From assembly GCA_964406465.1 (NCBI GenBank), contig CAYORT010000001.1:124001-188000 (forward strand): 64,000 bases of DNA. The letters run 5' to 3'. Made by a program: the position numbers and the translations under genes. Position 1 is the stretch's first letter; each line of letters opens with the position of its first letter. Shown here in pieces: positions 23,480 to 32,482 of this stretch. The notes below the pieces were generated by a model. It was not told the DNA's origin. It saw only the letters and a program-made list of their open reading frames with translations, and ran no database searches. The stretch is from JAHEZL01 sp964406465. GTDB lineage: Bacteria > Bacteroidota > Bacteroidia > Flavobacteriales_C > GCA-002722245.

Positions 23480-24526
23480 ATGAACGAACAAGAAATTAAA
23501 ATCGCACTGAACAAAGATTCTGAGTTGAGTCAGATTCTACCAAATAACAAAATACACGTGGAAGAGCCTATTTTAAAGGAAAGTAAAGATCGTTTTGTTT
23601 TGTTTCCTATAGCGCACAGCGATATTTGGGATATGTACAAAGCACAACAAGCAAGTATTTGGACTGCCGAAGAAATAGATTTGTCTGCCGATGTTTTGGA
23701 CTGGGAGAATAAATTGAACAACGATGAGCGTCACTTCATTAAGCATGTTTTGGCTTTCTTTGCTGCTAGTGATGGTATCGTTAATGAAAATCTTGCAGAG
23801 AATTTCTTAAGTGATGTTCAATACACTGAAGCTAAGTTTTTCTATGGTTTCCAAATCATGATGGAAAACGTTCACTCAGAAACATACTCATTGTTGATCG
23901 ATACTTTGATTAAAGATCCTAAAGAGAAAACATATTTATTCAACGCAGTAGATACTATTCCTTGCGTTAAGAAAAAGGCTGATTGGGCTTTGCGTTGGAT
24001 TGAAAACGGAACATTTGCCGAAAGATTAATTGCTTTCGCTGCCGTAGAAGGTATTTTCTTCTCTGGTTCATTCTGCTCTATCTTCTGGTTGAAGAAAAGA
24101 GGTTTGATGCCAGGTTTGACGTTCTCAAATGAGTTGATTTCACGTGACGAAGGTATGCACTGCGATTTCGCTTGCTTGCTATACACTAAGCACTTGCTAA
24201 ATAAATTGCCAAAAGAAACTGTTCAGAAAATCATTACTGATGCAGTTGAAATTGAAAAAGAATTCGTTTCAGATGCTATTCCGGTTAAATTGATTGGAAT
24301 GAACGCTGATATGATGTGTCAATACATCGAGTTTTGTGCCGACAGATTGTTGCTTGAATTGGGTAACAGTCGTGTGTACAACGTAGAAAATCCTTTCGAT
24401 TTCATGGAGTTGATTTCTCTTCAAGGAAAAACCAATTTCTTCGAAAAACGAGTTGGAGACTACCAAAAATCGGGTGTGATGAGTAAGAAGGAAGACAATG
24501 TTTTCCGTTTGGATGAAGATTTTTAG
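23480..24526 (+). CDS. nrdB: Ribonucleotide reductase class Ia, beta subunit
   Basis: This 348-residue R2 protein houses the diiron-tyrosyl radical centre. Visible ligands are in WENKLNNDERHFIKHVLAFF, MENVHSETYS and SRDEGMHCDFACLLY, with the ferritin-like helical pattern throughout. The C-terminal tail DNVFRLDEDF is the segment that docks on the alpha subunit. It precedes nrdA with a 97-base gap and follows a long structured leader. Codon use is smooth and of highly expressed type. Confidence 0.96.
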   Translation: MNEQEIKIALNKDSELSQILPNNKIHVEEPILKESKDRFVLFPIAHSDIWDMYKAQQASIWTAEEIDLSADVLDWENKLNNDERHFIKHVLAFFAASDGIVNENLAENFLSDVQYTEAKFFYGFQIMMENVHSETYSLLIDTLIKDPKEKTYLFNAVDTIPCVKKKADWALRWIENGTFAERLIAFAAVEGIFFSGSFCSIFWLKKRGLMPGLTFSNELISRDEGMHCDFACLLYTKHLLNKLPKETVQKIITDAVEIEKEFVSDAIPVKLIGMNADMMCQYIEFCADRLLLELGNSRVYNVENPFDFMELISLQGKTNFFEKRVGDYQKSGVMSKKEDNVFRLDEDF

Positions 24527-24623
24527 GTCGACTAATTAATAATAAAATAATTCAGGGTTAAAGTTTAGGCTCAGCGGTTGGGCATGGGATTTTAATCTGT
24601 AAATCATAAAACCAGGTAAGAGT

Positions 24624-27026
24624 ATGTTTGTAGTAAAAAGAGACGGCAGAAAAGAGTCGGTTAAGTTCGACAAGATTACAGCGAGAATCCAAAAGCTTTG
24701 CTATGGATTGGATCCTTTGGTGGATTCGGTGAGTGTTACAATGAAGGTGATTGAAGGGTTGTATGATGGCGTAACAACGGTTGAGCTGGATAATCTTGCT
24801 GCCGAGATTGCTGCATCTAACACTACAAAACATCCTGATTATGCTTTGTTAGCATCTCGTATCGCTGTATCAAACTTACATAAGAATACTAAGAAGTCTT
24901 TCTCTGATACCATGAAAGATTTGTATGAGTATGTCGATCCAAAAACTGGAGAAAGAGCGGCTTTGATAGCAAAGGATGTTTATGAAATAATTCAAGCTAA
25001 CTCAGAAATTTTAGATTCATCTATCATCTACGATAGAGACTTCGGATATGATTATTTTGGTTTCAAAACCTTAGAGCGTTCTTATTTATTGAAGATGAAC
25101 GGTAGAATTGCCGAGCGTCCTCAACAAATGTTGATGCGTGTTTCTATTGGTATTCATAAGGAGGATATCAATGCTGCAATTGAAACTTATAATTTAATGT
25201 CGGAAAGATGGTTTACCCATGCTACTCCTACATTATTCAATGCCGGTACACCAAAACCTCAAATGTCTTCTTGTTTCTTGTTAACAATGAAGGATGACAG
25301 TATTGATGGTATTTACGATACATTGAAACAAACTGCAAAAATCTCTCAATCAGCGGGTGGTATTGGTTTGTCAATTCACAACGTTCGCGCAACTGGTTCA
25401 TACATTAAAGGAACTAATGGTACTTCAAATGGTATTATTCCAATGTTGAAAGTATTCAACGATACAGCTCGTTACGTTGATCAAGGTGGAGGTAAAAGAA
25501 AAGGTTCTTTTGCTATCTATATGGAGCCTTGGCATGCTGATATCTTTGATTTCTTGGATTTAAGAAAGAATCATGGTAAAGAAGAGTTGCGTGCAAGAGA
25601 TTTGTTCTTCGCATTGTGGATTCCTGATTTATTCATGAAACGTATTGAGGAAGATGGCAACTGGACTTTATTCTGTCCGAATGAATGCCCTGGCTTGTAC
25701 AATACTTACGGTGAAGAATTTGAGAAATTATATACTAAGTACGAGAAAGAAGGAAAAGGTAGAAAAACCATCAAAGCTCAAGAGTTGTGGTTTGCTGTAT
25801 TGGAATCTCAAACTGAAACCGGTACTCCTTACATGTTATACAAAGATGCATGTAACGGTAAGTCGAACCAAAAGAATTTAGGTGTTATTCGTTCTTCTAA
25901 CTTATGTACCGAGATCATTGAGTACACTGCTCCAGATGAAGTTGCCGTTTGTAACTTGGCATCTTTAGCGTTGCCTAAGTTTGTTGATAGCAATGGTGAG
26001 TTTGATCACCAACGTTTATTCGACATCACTTATGTGGTAACAAAGAACTTGAATAAAATTATCGATAGAAACTATTACCCAGTACCTGAGGCTAAGAACT
26101 CAAATATGAGACACCGTCCGATTGGTCTTGGTGTACAAGGTTTGGCAGATACTTTTATCATGATGCGTTTGCCATTTACTTCTGATGAAGCTAAGAAATT
26201 GAATAGCGAAATTTTCGAAACTATTTACTTTGCGGCTTTAACAGCTTCTAAAGATTTAGCTAGAGAAGAGGGTGCTTACGAAACTTATGCAGGTTCTCCA
26301 ATCTCTAAAGGTATCTTCCAACAAGATATGTGGAATGTTAGTCCGTCTCCACGTTGGAATTGGAATGAATTACGTGGCGAGATTAAGAAATACGGTGTGC
26401 GTAACTCATTGTTGTTAGCGCCAATGCCAACCGCTTCTACGTCTCAAATTTTAGGAAATAACGAATGTTTCGAGCCATATACTTCTAATATTTATTCAAG
26501 AAGAACTTTATCTGGTGAGTTTGTTATCGTGAACAAACACTTGATGAAAGACTTAGTGAAATTAGGTTTGTGGAATGACAGTCTTAAAAATGAATTGATT
26601 GCTGCCAACGGTTCTGTTCAAAATATTGATGTTATCCCTGATAATATTAAAGAATTGTACAAAACAGTTTGGGAGATGAAAATGAAAGATATTATCGATA
26701 TGGCTGCTGATCGTGGTGCCTTTATCGATCAATCTCAATCGTTGAACTTATTCATTGAGAATCCAAACTTCGCGAAGTTAACGTCAATGCACTTCTACGG
26801 ATGGAAGAAAGGTTTGAAAACAGGTATGTACTACTTGAGAACCAAAGCCGCTCGTGATGCTATCAAGTTTACTGTGAAGAAAGAGGAAGTAGTTAATGAA
26901 ACACCTTCAGCTATTCCATCACAAGTTGCTGTAGCACAACCAGAATTGGTAACTGCAGAACAACGTCAGGCTGAAATTGCTTGTTCATTGGATAATCCAG
27001 ATGCTTGCGAAGCTTGCGGAAGCTAA
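24624..27026 (+). CDS. nrdA: Ribonucleotide reductase class Ia, alpha subunit
   Basis: An 800-residue catalytic subunit. The N-terminal ATP-cone (MFVVKRDGRKESVKFDKITARIQK) gives dATP/ATP activity control. The barrel shows PTLFNAGTPKPQMSSCFL, SAGGIGLSIHN, the radical-site segment SSNLCTEIIEYT and PMPTASTSQILGNNECFEP. The C terminus ends DACEACGS, the CxxC redox pair that regenerates the active-site disulfide. It reduces NDPs to dNDPs with NrdB. It is followed by a strong terminator. Confidence 0.97.
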   Translation: MFVVKRDGRKESVKFDKITARIQKLCYGLDPLVDSVSVTMKVIEGLYDGVTTVELDNLAAEIAASNTTKHPDYALLASRIAVSNLHKNTKKSFSDTMKDLYEYVDPKTGERAALIAKDVYEIIQANSEILDSSIIYDRDFGYDYFGFKTLERSYLLKMNGRIAERPQQMLMRVSIGIHKEDINAAIETYNLMSERWFTHATPTLFNAGTPKPQMSSCFLLTMKDDSIDGIYDTLKQTAKISQSAGGIGLSIHNVRATGSYIKGTNGTSNGIIPMLKVFNDTARYVDQGGGKRKGSFAIYMEPWHADIFDFLDLRKNHGKEELRARDLFFALWIPDLFMKRIEEDGNWTLFCPNECPGLYNTYGEEFEKLYTKYEKEGKGRKTIKAQELWFAVLESQTETGTPYMLYKDACNGKSNQKNLGVIRSSNLCTEIIEYTAPDEVAVCNLASLALPKFVDSNGEFDHQRLFDITYVVTKNLNKIIDRNYYPVPEAKNSNMRHRPIGLGVQGLADTFIMMRLPFTSDEAKKLNSEIFETIYFAALTASKDLAREEGAYETYAGSPISKGIFQQDMWNVSPSPRWNWNELRGEIKKYGVRNSLLLAPMPTASTSQILGNNECFEPYTSNIYSRRTLSGEFVIVNKHLMKDLVKLGLWNDSLKNELIAANGSVQNIDVIPDNIKELYKTVWEMKMKDIIDMAADRGAFIDQSQSLNLFIENPNFAKLTSMHFYGWKKGLKTGMYYLRTKAARDAIKFTVKKEEVVNETPSAIPSQVAVAQPELVTAEQRQAEIACSLDNPDACEACGS

Positions 27027-27045
27027 GATGTAGCAGATAGAAATA

Positions 27046-27077
27046 AAAAATCCCTCGAAGAAATTCGGGGGATTTTT
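27046..27077 (+). terminator. Rho-independent terminator after nrdA
   Basis: A 14-bp stem with one wobble pair (AAAAATCCCTCGAA against TTCGGGGGATTTTT) and a GAAA loop. The same sequence occurs in opposite orientation at 32430-32461. Confidence 0.9.
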
Positions 27078-27096
27078 GTTTTACATGCAGTACAAT

Positions 27097-27170
27097 AGTT
27101 CCTTCCTTCGTCAGGATGACATTCACAGTAATGATGAACTTAGGATGTCATCCTGACGAAGGAAGGAACT
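27097..27170. repeat. Palindromic intergenic repeat with 26-bp perfect arms
   Basis: Bases 27097-27122 are the exact reverse complement of 27145-27170, separated by 22 bases. The arms contain GTCATCCTGACGAAGGAAGG, a sequence type I know from dispersed intergenic repeats in Bacteroidota genomes. The flanks AGTACA and TGTACT extend the symmetry imperfectly. It lies between the nrdA terminator and the convergent pheS gene. No other copy is visible in this window. Confidence 0.85.
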
Positions 27171-27195
27171 ACTACTGTGTACTATATGATTTTGA

Positions 27196-28212
27196 TTAAA
27201 CTTGAGATTTAAACTGCTCTAAAAATCTTACATCATTTTCAGAGAACAATCTTAAATCCTTTACCTGATATTTCATCATGGTCATTCTTTCGATACCGAA
27301 ACCAAAGGCGAAACCTGTATATTTTTCAGGGTCGATATTACAATTTTTAAGAACATTAGGGTCTACCATTCCACAACCACCAATTTCTACCCAACCTGAG
27401 TGTTTACAGATGTTACATCCCTTTCCGCCGCAAATGCTGCACGATACATCCATCTCTGCCGATGGCTCAGTAAAAGGGAAGAAAGAAGGGCGCAATCTTA
27501 TTTTGGTTTTTTCTCCGTACATCTCTTTGGCGAAAAATTGAAGTGTTTGCTTCAAATCGGCAAAGGATACTTTTTCGGCTACATACAAGCCTTCAATTTG
27601 GTGAAAGAAGCAATGAGCACGTGCAGAAATTGCTTCATTACGGTACACTCTTCCCGGAGAAATAATGCGAATAGGAGGTTGTTTTTTCTCCATGTAATGC
27701 ACTTGACCAGATGAAGTTTGTGTACGCAATAAAATATCGGGATTTTGCTGTATGAAGAAGGTGTCTTGCATATCTCTTGCAGGATGTTCTTCTGGCGTAT
27801 TCAATGCTGTGAAATTATGCCAATCGTCATCAATCTCAGGGCCGTCGGCCACTACAAATCCTATTCGTTTATAAATATCAATAAATTCATTCGTCACTAA
27901 ACTAAGCGGATGGATAGAACCCAAAGCTTTTGTTTCACCCGAACGGCTGTAATCTTCAATGCTTTTTTCTTGAGTGGAATCCTTTTCGCTGTTGAATGAA
28001 TTAAACTTTTCTTCTGCTTTAGTTTTTAAAGAATTGATGTGCTGACCTACTTCTTTGCGCAATTCAGGAGCAACGTTTTTCAAGTCGGCGAAAATGTCTT
28101 TAATAACATTTTTACTTCCCAAAAAGCGAATACGAAAAGCTTCAAGCTGCTCTTTATTTTGAATAGCGAATTGTTCTATTTCGCCTAAGAGTGCATCAAT
28201 TTTTTCTTTCAT
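27196..28212 (-). CDS. pheS: Phenylalanyl-tRNA synthetase alpha subunit
   Basis: This 338-residue class II synthetase subunit starts with a helical coiled-coil N terminus that contacts tRNA. The catalytic core shows GSIHPLSLVTNEFIDIYKRIGF, DTFFIQ, RTQTSSGQVHYM, ISPGRVYRNEAISARAHCFFHQIEG, FFPFTEPSAEMDVSC and GFAFGFGIERMTMMKY (motif 3). The CSICGGKGCNICKHSGW segment is common in this subunit. It partners with PheT, encoded elsewhere. A cyclophilin gene lies six bases upstream on the same strand. Confidence 0.97.
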   Translation of the reverse strand: MKEKIDALLGEIEQFAIQNKEQLEAFRIRFLGSKNVIKDIFADLKNVAPELRKEVGQHINSLKTKAEEKFNSFNSEKDSTQEKSIEDYSRSGETKALGSIHPLSLVTNEFIDIYKRIGFVVADGPEIDDDWHNFTALNTPEEHPARDMQDTFFIQQNPDILLRTQTSSGQVHYMEKKQPPIRIISPGRVYRNEAISARAHCFFHQIEGLYVAEKVSFADLKQTLQFFAKEMYGEKTKIRLRPSFFPFTEPSAEMDVSCSICGGKGCNICKHSGWVEIGGCGMVDPNVLKNCNIDPEKYTGFAFGFGIERMTMMKYQVKDLRLFSENDVRFLEQFKSQV

Positions 28213-28218
28213 GGAAGA

Positions 28219-29004
28219 TTAGTCGTTTTTAACAGTCAATGGAATTTCAACCATCGGTTTACCTTGTTGATCAGCTTCAGCAGCCAAAATTTTCTCTAAA
28301 ACATCCATTCCTTCGATTACTTCTCCAAAAACAGTGAATTTCTCTAGTTGTGGAAAACCACCAACGGTAGTGTATGCATCTATTTGTTCTTTGGTAAATA
28401 GTTTACCTAAGCCATCTGCGTACATTTGATCGGCCTGTGCACGTAAAATAGAATCAATTGCCATTAAGCTATCTTGTTTATGCTCTTGATAGTATTTTTG
28501 ATATTTTGCCATTAAAGCTGCATTTTCCGGATTCTTAACAACAGTACCTAGTAATTGTTCTTTCTCTAAGTCAACTAATTTTTCTTTCGTGTAAACTTCT
28601 CCTTTTACCAAAATAAACTGATCATCAACAGAATTTCCCGGATTTCTTTCATCGCTATAGGCAACTAGTGCACCATATTTTGGAAAGTATTTTGGATTAA
28701 TTTCAGAAGGAATAGAACCGCCTCTATCTTCTCCACCATCTTTTGCTTCGATATCTCCAGCGATTACTATCTGTTTGTTGTATATAGCATTTACAGAAGT
28801 TTTATTGTAAGCTTTATCTTTTACCATTTTGATAAAGTTGTCTCTGTGCTGAGGTGTTTCGTCATATAAACGCACTCTAATTTTTCCGTACGATGTTTCA
28901 ATCACGTAAACTCCAGGTTCACCGCCCAAGTTAGGTAAGAAATTAATTAACAAGAATCCAGCTACCACGATAGCAACGATTACAATTAAAGATGTTTTTT
29001 TCAT
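28219..29004 (-). CDS. Membrane-anchored cyclophilin-type peptidyl-prolyl isomerase
   Basis: This 261-residue protein has one N-terminal membrane segment or signal anchor (LIVIVAIVVAGFLLINFL). The cyclophilin-like domain begins VYVIETSYGKIRVRLYDETPQHRDNFIKMV and ends FTVFGEVIEGMDVLEKI. A roughly 80-residue insertion rich in charged helices interrupts the barrel. The catalytic FHR motif is not obvious (NAIYNKQIVIAGD in its place), so isomerase activity may be weak. It is likely a periplasmic folding factor, co-transcribed with pheS. Confidence 0.85.
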   Translation of the reverse strand: MKKTSLIVIVAIVVAGFLLINFLPNLGGEPGVYVIETSYGKIRVRLYDETPQHRDNFIKMVKDKAYNKTSVNAIYNKQIVIAGDIEAKDGGEDRGGSIPSEINPKYFPKYGALVAYSDERNPGNSVDDQFILVKGEVYTKEKLVDLEKEQLLGTVVKNPENAALMAKYQKYYQEHKQDSLMAIDSILRAQADQMYADGLGKLFTKEQIDAYTTVGGFPQLEKFTVFGEVIEGMDVLEKILAAEADQQGKPMVEIPLTVKND

Positions 29005-29080
29005 ATCAGGAGAATATTTATATATTTGTTTTTATTGAGACTTTGATTTAAACGGGGCGAAGGTAATAAATACAATTATA

Positions 29081-29461
29081 ATGAAGTTCAGATTTAACAA
29101 GCTTTTTTCTACTTGTGCTATTTTAATGATAGTAGCTTTTGCTTTTGCAGCTTGCACAAAGCCACCTACAGTAGGTAATATTAAGGTGGTTGATTTGGCT
29201 ACAGGCGATGCTGTGCCTGGTGCTACTGTTAGATTGTTTATTCAATCTCCACCTGCAGTTGCTGGTGCTGGTTTTACAACAAAGGAGGAAGGGTTTATTA
29301 CTGAAAAAATATTAACTGCCGACGGTTCAGGTAATTGTACCGTGAATCTCACCTTAGAAGCTACTTTAAGTATTGAAGCTAAATCTGGGGTTAAAACAGG
29401 TACAGGAGTTATTGCTTGTCAACGATACAAAACCACAGATGCAGTAGTGAAAATCAAGTAA
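29081..29461 (+). CDS. Small secreted lipoprotein with carboxypeptidase-regulatory-like domain
   Basis: This 126-residue protein has an N-terminal signal with a lipobox-like FAFAACTKPP (Cys25). A single beta-sandwich follows, starting VGNIKVVDLATGDAVPGATVRLFIQSP, the pattern of the CarboxypepD_reg-like domain. Probably anchored in the outer membrane; function unknown. Its stop abuts the convergent gene at 29462. Confidence 0.75.
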   Translation: MKFRFNKLFSTCAILMIVAFAFAACTKPPTVGNIKVVDLATGDAVPGATVRLFIQSPPAVAGAGFTTKEEGFITEKILTADGSGNCTVNLTLEATLSIEAKSGVKTGTGVIACQRYKTTDAVVKIK

Positions 29462-29806
29462 TTATTCTATTTCTCCGTTTGCCTTAAAGTAATCAACAAT
29501 AGCTTCTTTCATCACCTTTAATTGTTCTCCAGGCTTTAGTAAAGGAAGTTTCTTGGTTTCTTTATAATGAGGCCACCCTTCTTCATCATTTCCCACAAAT
29601 TCATAATAGTGATATTGACTCAAAAGTGTGCAAATAGCAACGTGAATTACCTCTACTTTTTGGTCTTTTGTGAACTTTACGTAGCCTTTGCCCAATTCTT
29701 GCACTCCTATAAGAAATAAGATTCCACGTATGTCGATGTCGGGACCGAATTCTTTTTCGATGAAATCTTCAACTTTTTTCCAGTCTTTCGTTAAAAGGTC
29801 TGTCAT
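29462..29806 (-). CDS. Conserved hypothetical protein (114 aa)
   Basis: A soluble protein of 114 residues with no signal peptide. It has helical segments (DWKKVEDFIEKEF, KVEVIHVAICTLLSQ) and a Trp/Pro-rich turn (NDEEGWPHYKETKKLPLLKPGEQ). I do not recognise a characterised family, but its composition is normal and it looks like a conserved Bacteroidota protein. It is divergent from the von Willebrand genes and convergent with the lipoprotein gene. Confidence 0.7.
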   Translation of the reverse strand: MTDLLTKDWKKVEDFIEKEFGPDIDIRGILFLIGVQELGKGYVKFTKDQKVEVIHVAICTLLSQYHYYEFVGNDEEGWPHYKETKKLPLLKPGEQLKVMKEAIVDYFKANGEIE

Positions 29807-29845
29807 ATATTTTGTTTGTGTAAAAATACAGATAATGCTGTTGTT

Positions 29846-30913
29846 ATGAAGAGATTGTTGATTATAATTCTAGGATTACCCTTATTGCTTGTTGCTCAGG
29901 GCAATAAAAATAAAATGGAAATTGTGTTTTGTACCGATTTGAGTGGAAGCACAAACGGTTTAATAAGACAGTTTAACAATGATTTTTGGACTTTAGTTAA
30001 TACTTTGCCTAAGGATAAATCACTTAAAATTGGCTTAATAGCCTATGGTAGACGATCATTTCCAGAAAAGGAAGGGTACACCAAGGAAATTGCCCCGTTA
30101 ACCAAGCGCTTTGATGCTTTAACTTATTCTTTACTAAAATTGCCAGAAACAACAGAAGGCGCTGATGCCTATATTGACAATGCCTTGGAGAGAGCAATCA
30201 CCCAATCTATTTGGTCAAAAGATACTGCTGTTCAAAAGGAAATCATTTTGATTGGCAATGGAGGATTTAGGGCCGATAGGGTAGAGAAGTTATTGGAGCT
30301 TGCTGCAGAAAATAGAATTAGTGTGCGGGCTATCTACTATCAAACCTATATTAATCTCAAGGAAGTTGCTGCTTGGCAAAAAACCATGGAAAGATTCAAC
30401 CAGCCTTTTATTGTTGCAACAAATGCACTTTCAAACATACAGTTTAAAAAGAATTATGATCAACAGTGGTTAATCAATGCGGGTGAAAAACTAAAGGAAA
30501 CCTATGTTTATTATGGTAACGATGGCAAAGATAATTTTGATTGTATGGATAGTATAGATCACTACGCGCAGCGCCTTGGCGAAAGTGCTTATGAAGAAAG
30601 GCTGCTCTTTAAGTGCTCTGCTTTTTATCAAGGAATGAATTCTCACTGGGATTTGGTAGACCTCTATGATAAAGGTAAGATAGACTTCGCATCAATAGAT
30701 AAAATGCTGTTGCCCGAATTTTTACAAGAATTTAGCGATGAGCAATTGAAAAATTTTATTACTTTGAAGTCAGGACAAAGACAACAAATTTTACAGCAGA
30801 TAAGTTTGGAGCAGGCCATCTTAGATGCACATCACCAGAGAAAACAATTGAGGTCTGAGCAATTCCAACAAGGAAAGTCTTTGGCAGTTGCTTTGCTTCA
30901 ATGGTTTGGTTAA
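29846..30913 (+). CDS. Secreted von Willebrand factor A-like protein, copy 1
   Basis: A 355-residue protein with a signal peptide (MKRLLIIILGLPLLLVAQG). It has a vWA-type domain whose first strand carries the metal-site motif DLSGS in IVFCTDLSGSTNGL. Further vWA elements are KIGLIAYGRR and EIILIGNGGF. The C-terminal third is helical and ends FNQ-rich. I use the ATG at 29846 because it begins a proper signal peptide. The next gene, seven bases downstream, is a paralogue. Function is unknown; metal-dependent protein binding in the envelope is a guess. Confidence 0.72.
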   Translation: MKRLLIIILGLPLLLVAQGNKNKMEIVFCTDLSGSTNGLIRQFNNDFWTLVNTLPKDKSLKIGLIAYGRRSFPEKEGYTKEIAPLTKRFDALTYSLLKLPETTEGADAYIDNALERAITQSIWSKDTAVQKEIILIGNGGFRADRVEKLLELAAENRISVRAIYYQTYINLKEVAAWQKTMERFNQPFIVATNALSNIQFKKNYDQQWLINAGEKLKETYVYYGNDGKDNFDCMDSIDHYAQRLGESAYEERLLFKCSAFYQGMNSHWDLVDLYDKGKIDFASIDKMLLPEFLQEFSDEQLKNFITLKSGQRQQILQQISLEQAILDAHHQRKQLRSEQFQQGKSLAVALLQWFG

Positions 30914-30920
30914 AGGAAGA

Positions 30921-32036
30921 ATGAAAAGGGTAATTATAATCTTTTTGCTATTTTGCTCATTCGAGCGGGTTGGGGCCACTGTATATCAAAAAGCAGAGAT
31001 TGGATTATGCGTGGATTTGAGTCATAGTACCAAAGGTATGTTGGAGGGATTGCGCACTAATATGTGGTATTTGATGCACTTTTTAACTGCTTATGAACCA
31101 CAACCAGATGTAAAGATAGGTATGGTATCTTATGGGAAAAGAGGCTATGGAATGGAGAATAATTACACCCGAAAGATTTCCGATTTAAGCTACCGTATTA
31201 ATTTAATTCAAGAAGAGCTTTATGCCACTGTTAATGGCGAACCGGCAAGAGAAAGCTTTCCCGAAGCAGCTCTAAATAAAACTATTGATGAGTTATCGTG
31301 GTCGAAAGACCCCAATACCTACAAAACTATTTTTTTTATGGGCAATGGAATGTTGCACGACAAGTATTTTGAAGATATAGCCAAATCGTTGCAAAGAAAG
31401 GGAATCGTTATACATGTATTTTACTACAGAACTTCACACAATTTAGAGGAAATAGCTTCTTGGGAGGAGTTGTGTAAGGAATTGAAGATAGAGCTTAAAT
31501 TTATTGATCCGGCTGTGATAATGCCAATGGAAAGAGAGATAAAATCAACCAATATTGATATTGTTCTTGAAGCCAATAATAAGTTAAATAATACTTATAT
31601 TCCTTATGGTGAGCATGGAGAAAGAGATTTTCATCGCTACTTGGAATTGGATCAGTGGGCCAAACAAACAGGAGTTCATTGTCAGGAATTTCGTCTCATG
31701 TATAAGATTTCTAAAAACTATATAGGTGCCAATAAAGATTGGGATTTGGTAGATCTTAGTATTAGTGGGCAATTGGATACTAATACTATAGAGCGTAAGT
31801 ATTTACCCGAGAAGTACAGAAATTTGTCGAATAGCCAGTTGCTAAAAGTTATCGATAGGAAGAAGGAGGAGCGCGAGTATTTGCGAGAAATTGCTAGTAT
31901 CACGACCAAACGCAGCATCACTCTAACGCATGACTATTATCAAGAATATAAGGCCATCATAGGTAAATCATTGTACATGCTTATAATGCTTGATATCAAT
32001 AGTGATATTGATAATTTGCATTTGATTATGGATTAG
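30921..32036 (+). CDS. Secreted von Willebrand factor A-like protein, copy 2
   Basis: A 371-residue paralogue of the preceding gene, with a signal peptide (MKRVIIIFLLFCSFERVGA) and the metal-site motif DLSHS in GLCVDLSHSTKGM. It shares KIGMVSYGKRGYG, YKTIFFMGNGM and the YIPYGEHGERDFHRYLELDQWAKQ block with copy 1 (YVYYGNDGKDNFDCMDSIDHYAQR there). The domain order is the same. The pair looks like a tandem duplication transcribed together. Confidence 0.72.
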   Translation: MKRVIIIFLLFCSFERVGATVYQKAEIGLCVDLSHSTKGMLEGLRTNMWYLMHFLTAYEPQPDVKIGMVSYGKRGYGMENNYTRKISDLSYRINLIQEELYATVNGEPARESFPEAALNKTIDELSWSKDPNTYKTIFFMGNGMLHDKYFEDIAKSLQRKGIVIHVFYYRTSHNLEEIASWEELCKELKIELKFIDPAVIMPMEREIKSTNIDIVLEANNKLNNTYIPYGEHGERDFHRYLELDQWAKQTGVHCQEFRLMYKISKNYIGANKDWDLVDLSISGQLDTNTIERKYLPEKYRNLSNSQLLKVIDRKKEEREYLREIASITTKRSITLTHDYYQEYKAIIGKSLYMLIMLDINSDIDNLHLIMD

Positions 32037-32065
32037 TTTTTTATTTTCGCACAAACCTAACTAAC

Positions 32066-32428
32066 ATGGCTAAACATTTCGATCTTGGTAAACAAGGTGA
32101 ACAAGTAGCACTTCAATATTTGCTAAACAAAGGATATATCATTCACCAAAGAAATTGGCGAACAGGTAAAATTGAAGTAGATATTATTGCCGAAAAGGAT
32201 GAACGAATTGTATTCATTGAAGTGAAAACAAGAAGCACCGATTTCTTTGGCGAACCCGAAGAAGCGGTGGATGATGATAAGGAGCAACAACTCATTAATG
32301 GCGCACAAATATTTGCCGAGAAGTATCAAATTGAAGAAGAAATCCGCTTCGATATAATTTCAATTATATTGAATGCACACGAAGTGAAGATCAATCATAT
32401 TGAGGAAGCTTTTACCGATACTTGGTAA
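32066..32428 (+). CDS. yraN: YraN/UPF0102 family nuclease-fold protein
   Basis: This 120-residue protein matches the UPF0102 family: LGKQGEQVALQYLLNKGYIIHQRNWR, then GKIEVDIIAEKDERIVFIEVKTRS. The conserved E...D...ExK arrangement is that of a PD-(D/E)XK restriction-like fold. The cellular role of the family is poorly defined; DNA processing has been proposed. A terminator follows directly. Confidence 0.92.
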   Translation: MAKHFDLGKQGEQVALQYLLNKGYIIHQRNWRTGKIEVDIIAEKDERIVFIEVKTRSTDFFGEPEEAVDDDKEQQLINGAQIFAEKYQIEEEIRFDIISIILNAHEVKINHIEEAFTDTW

Positions 32429-32429
32429 A

Positions 32430-32461
32430 CAAAAATCCCCCGAATTTCTTCGAGGGATTTT
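32430..32461 (+). terminator. Rho-independent terminator, inverted copy of the nrdA terminator
   Basis: A 14-bp stem with the loop TTTC, followed by TTTTCT. Over 32 bases it is the reverse complement of the hairpin at 27046-27077. It separates the YraN gene from the convergent DAHP synthase gene and probably works in both directions. Confidence 0.85.
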
Positions 32462-32482
32462 CTATCAACCTTTTAACAGATA

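Noticed and set aside
27097..27170. An attachment site or insertion-sequence end
   Set aside because: No transposase or integrase gene and no target duplication is visible; a dispersed palindromic repeat fits better.
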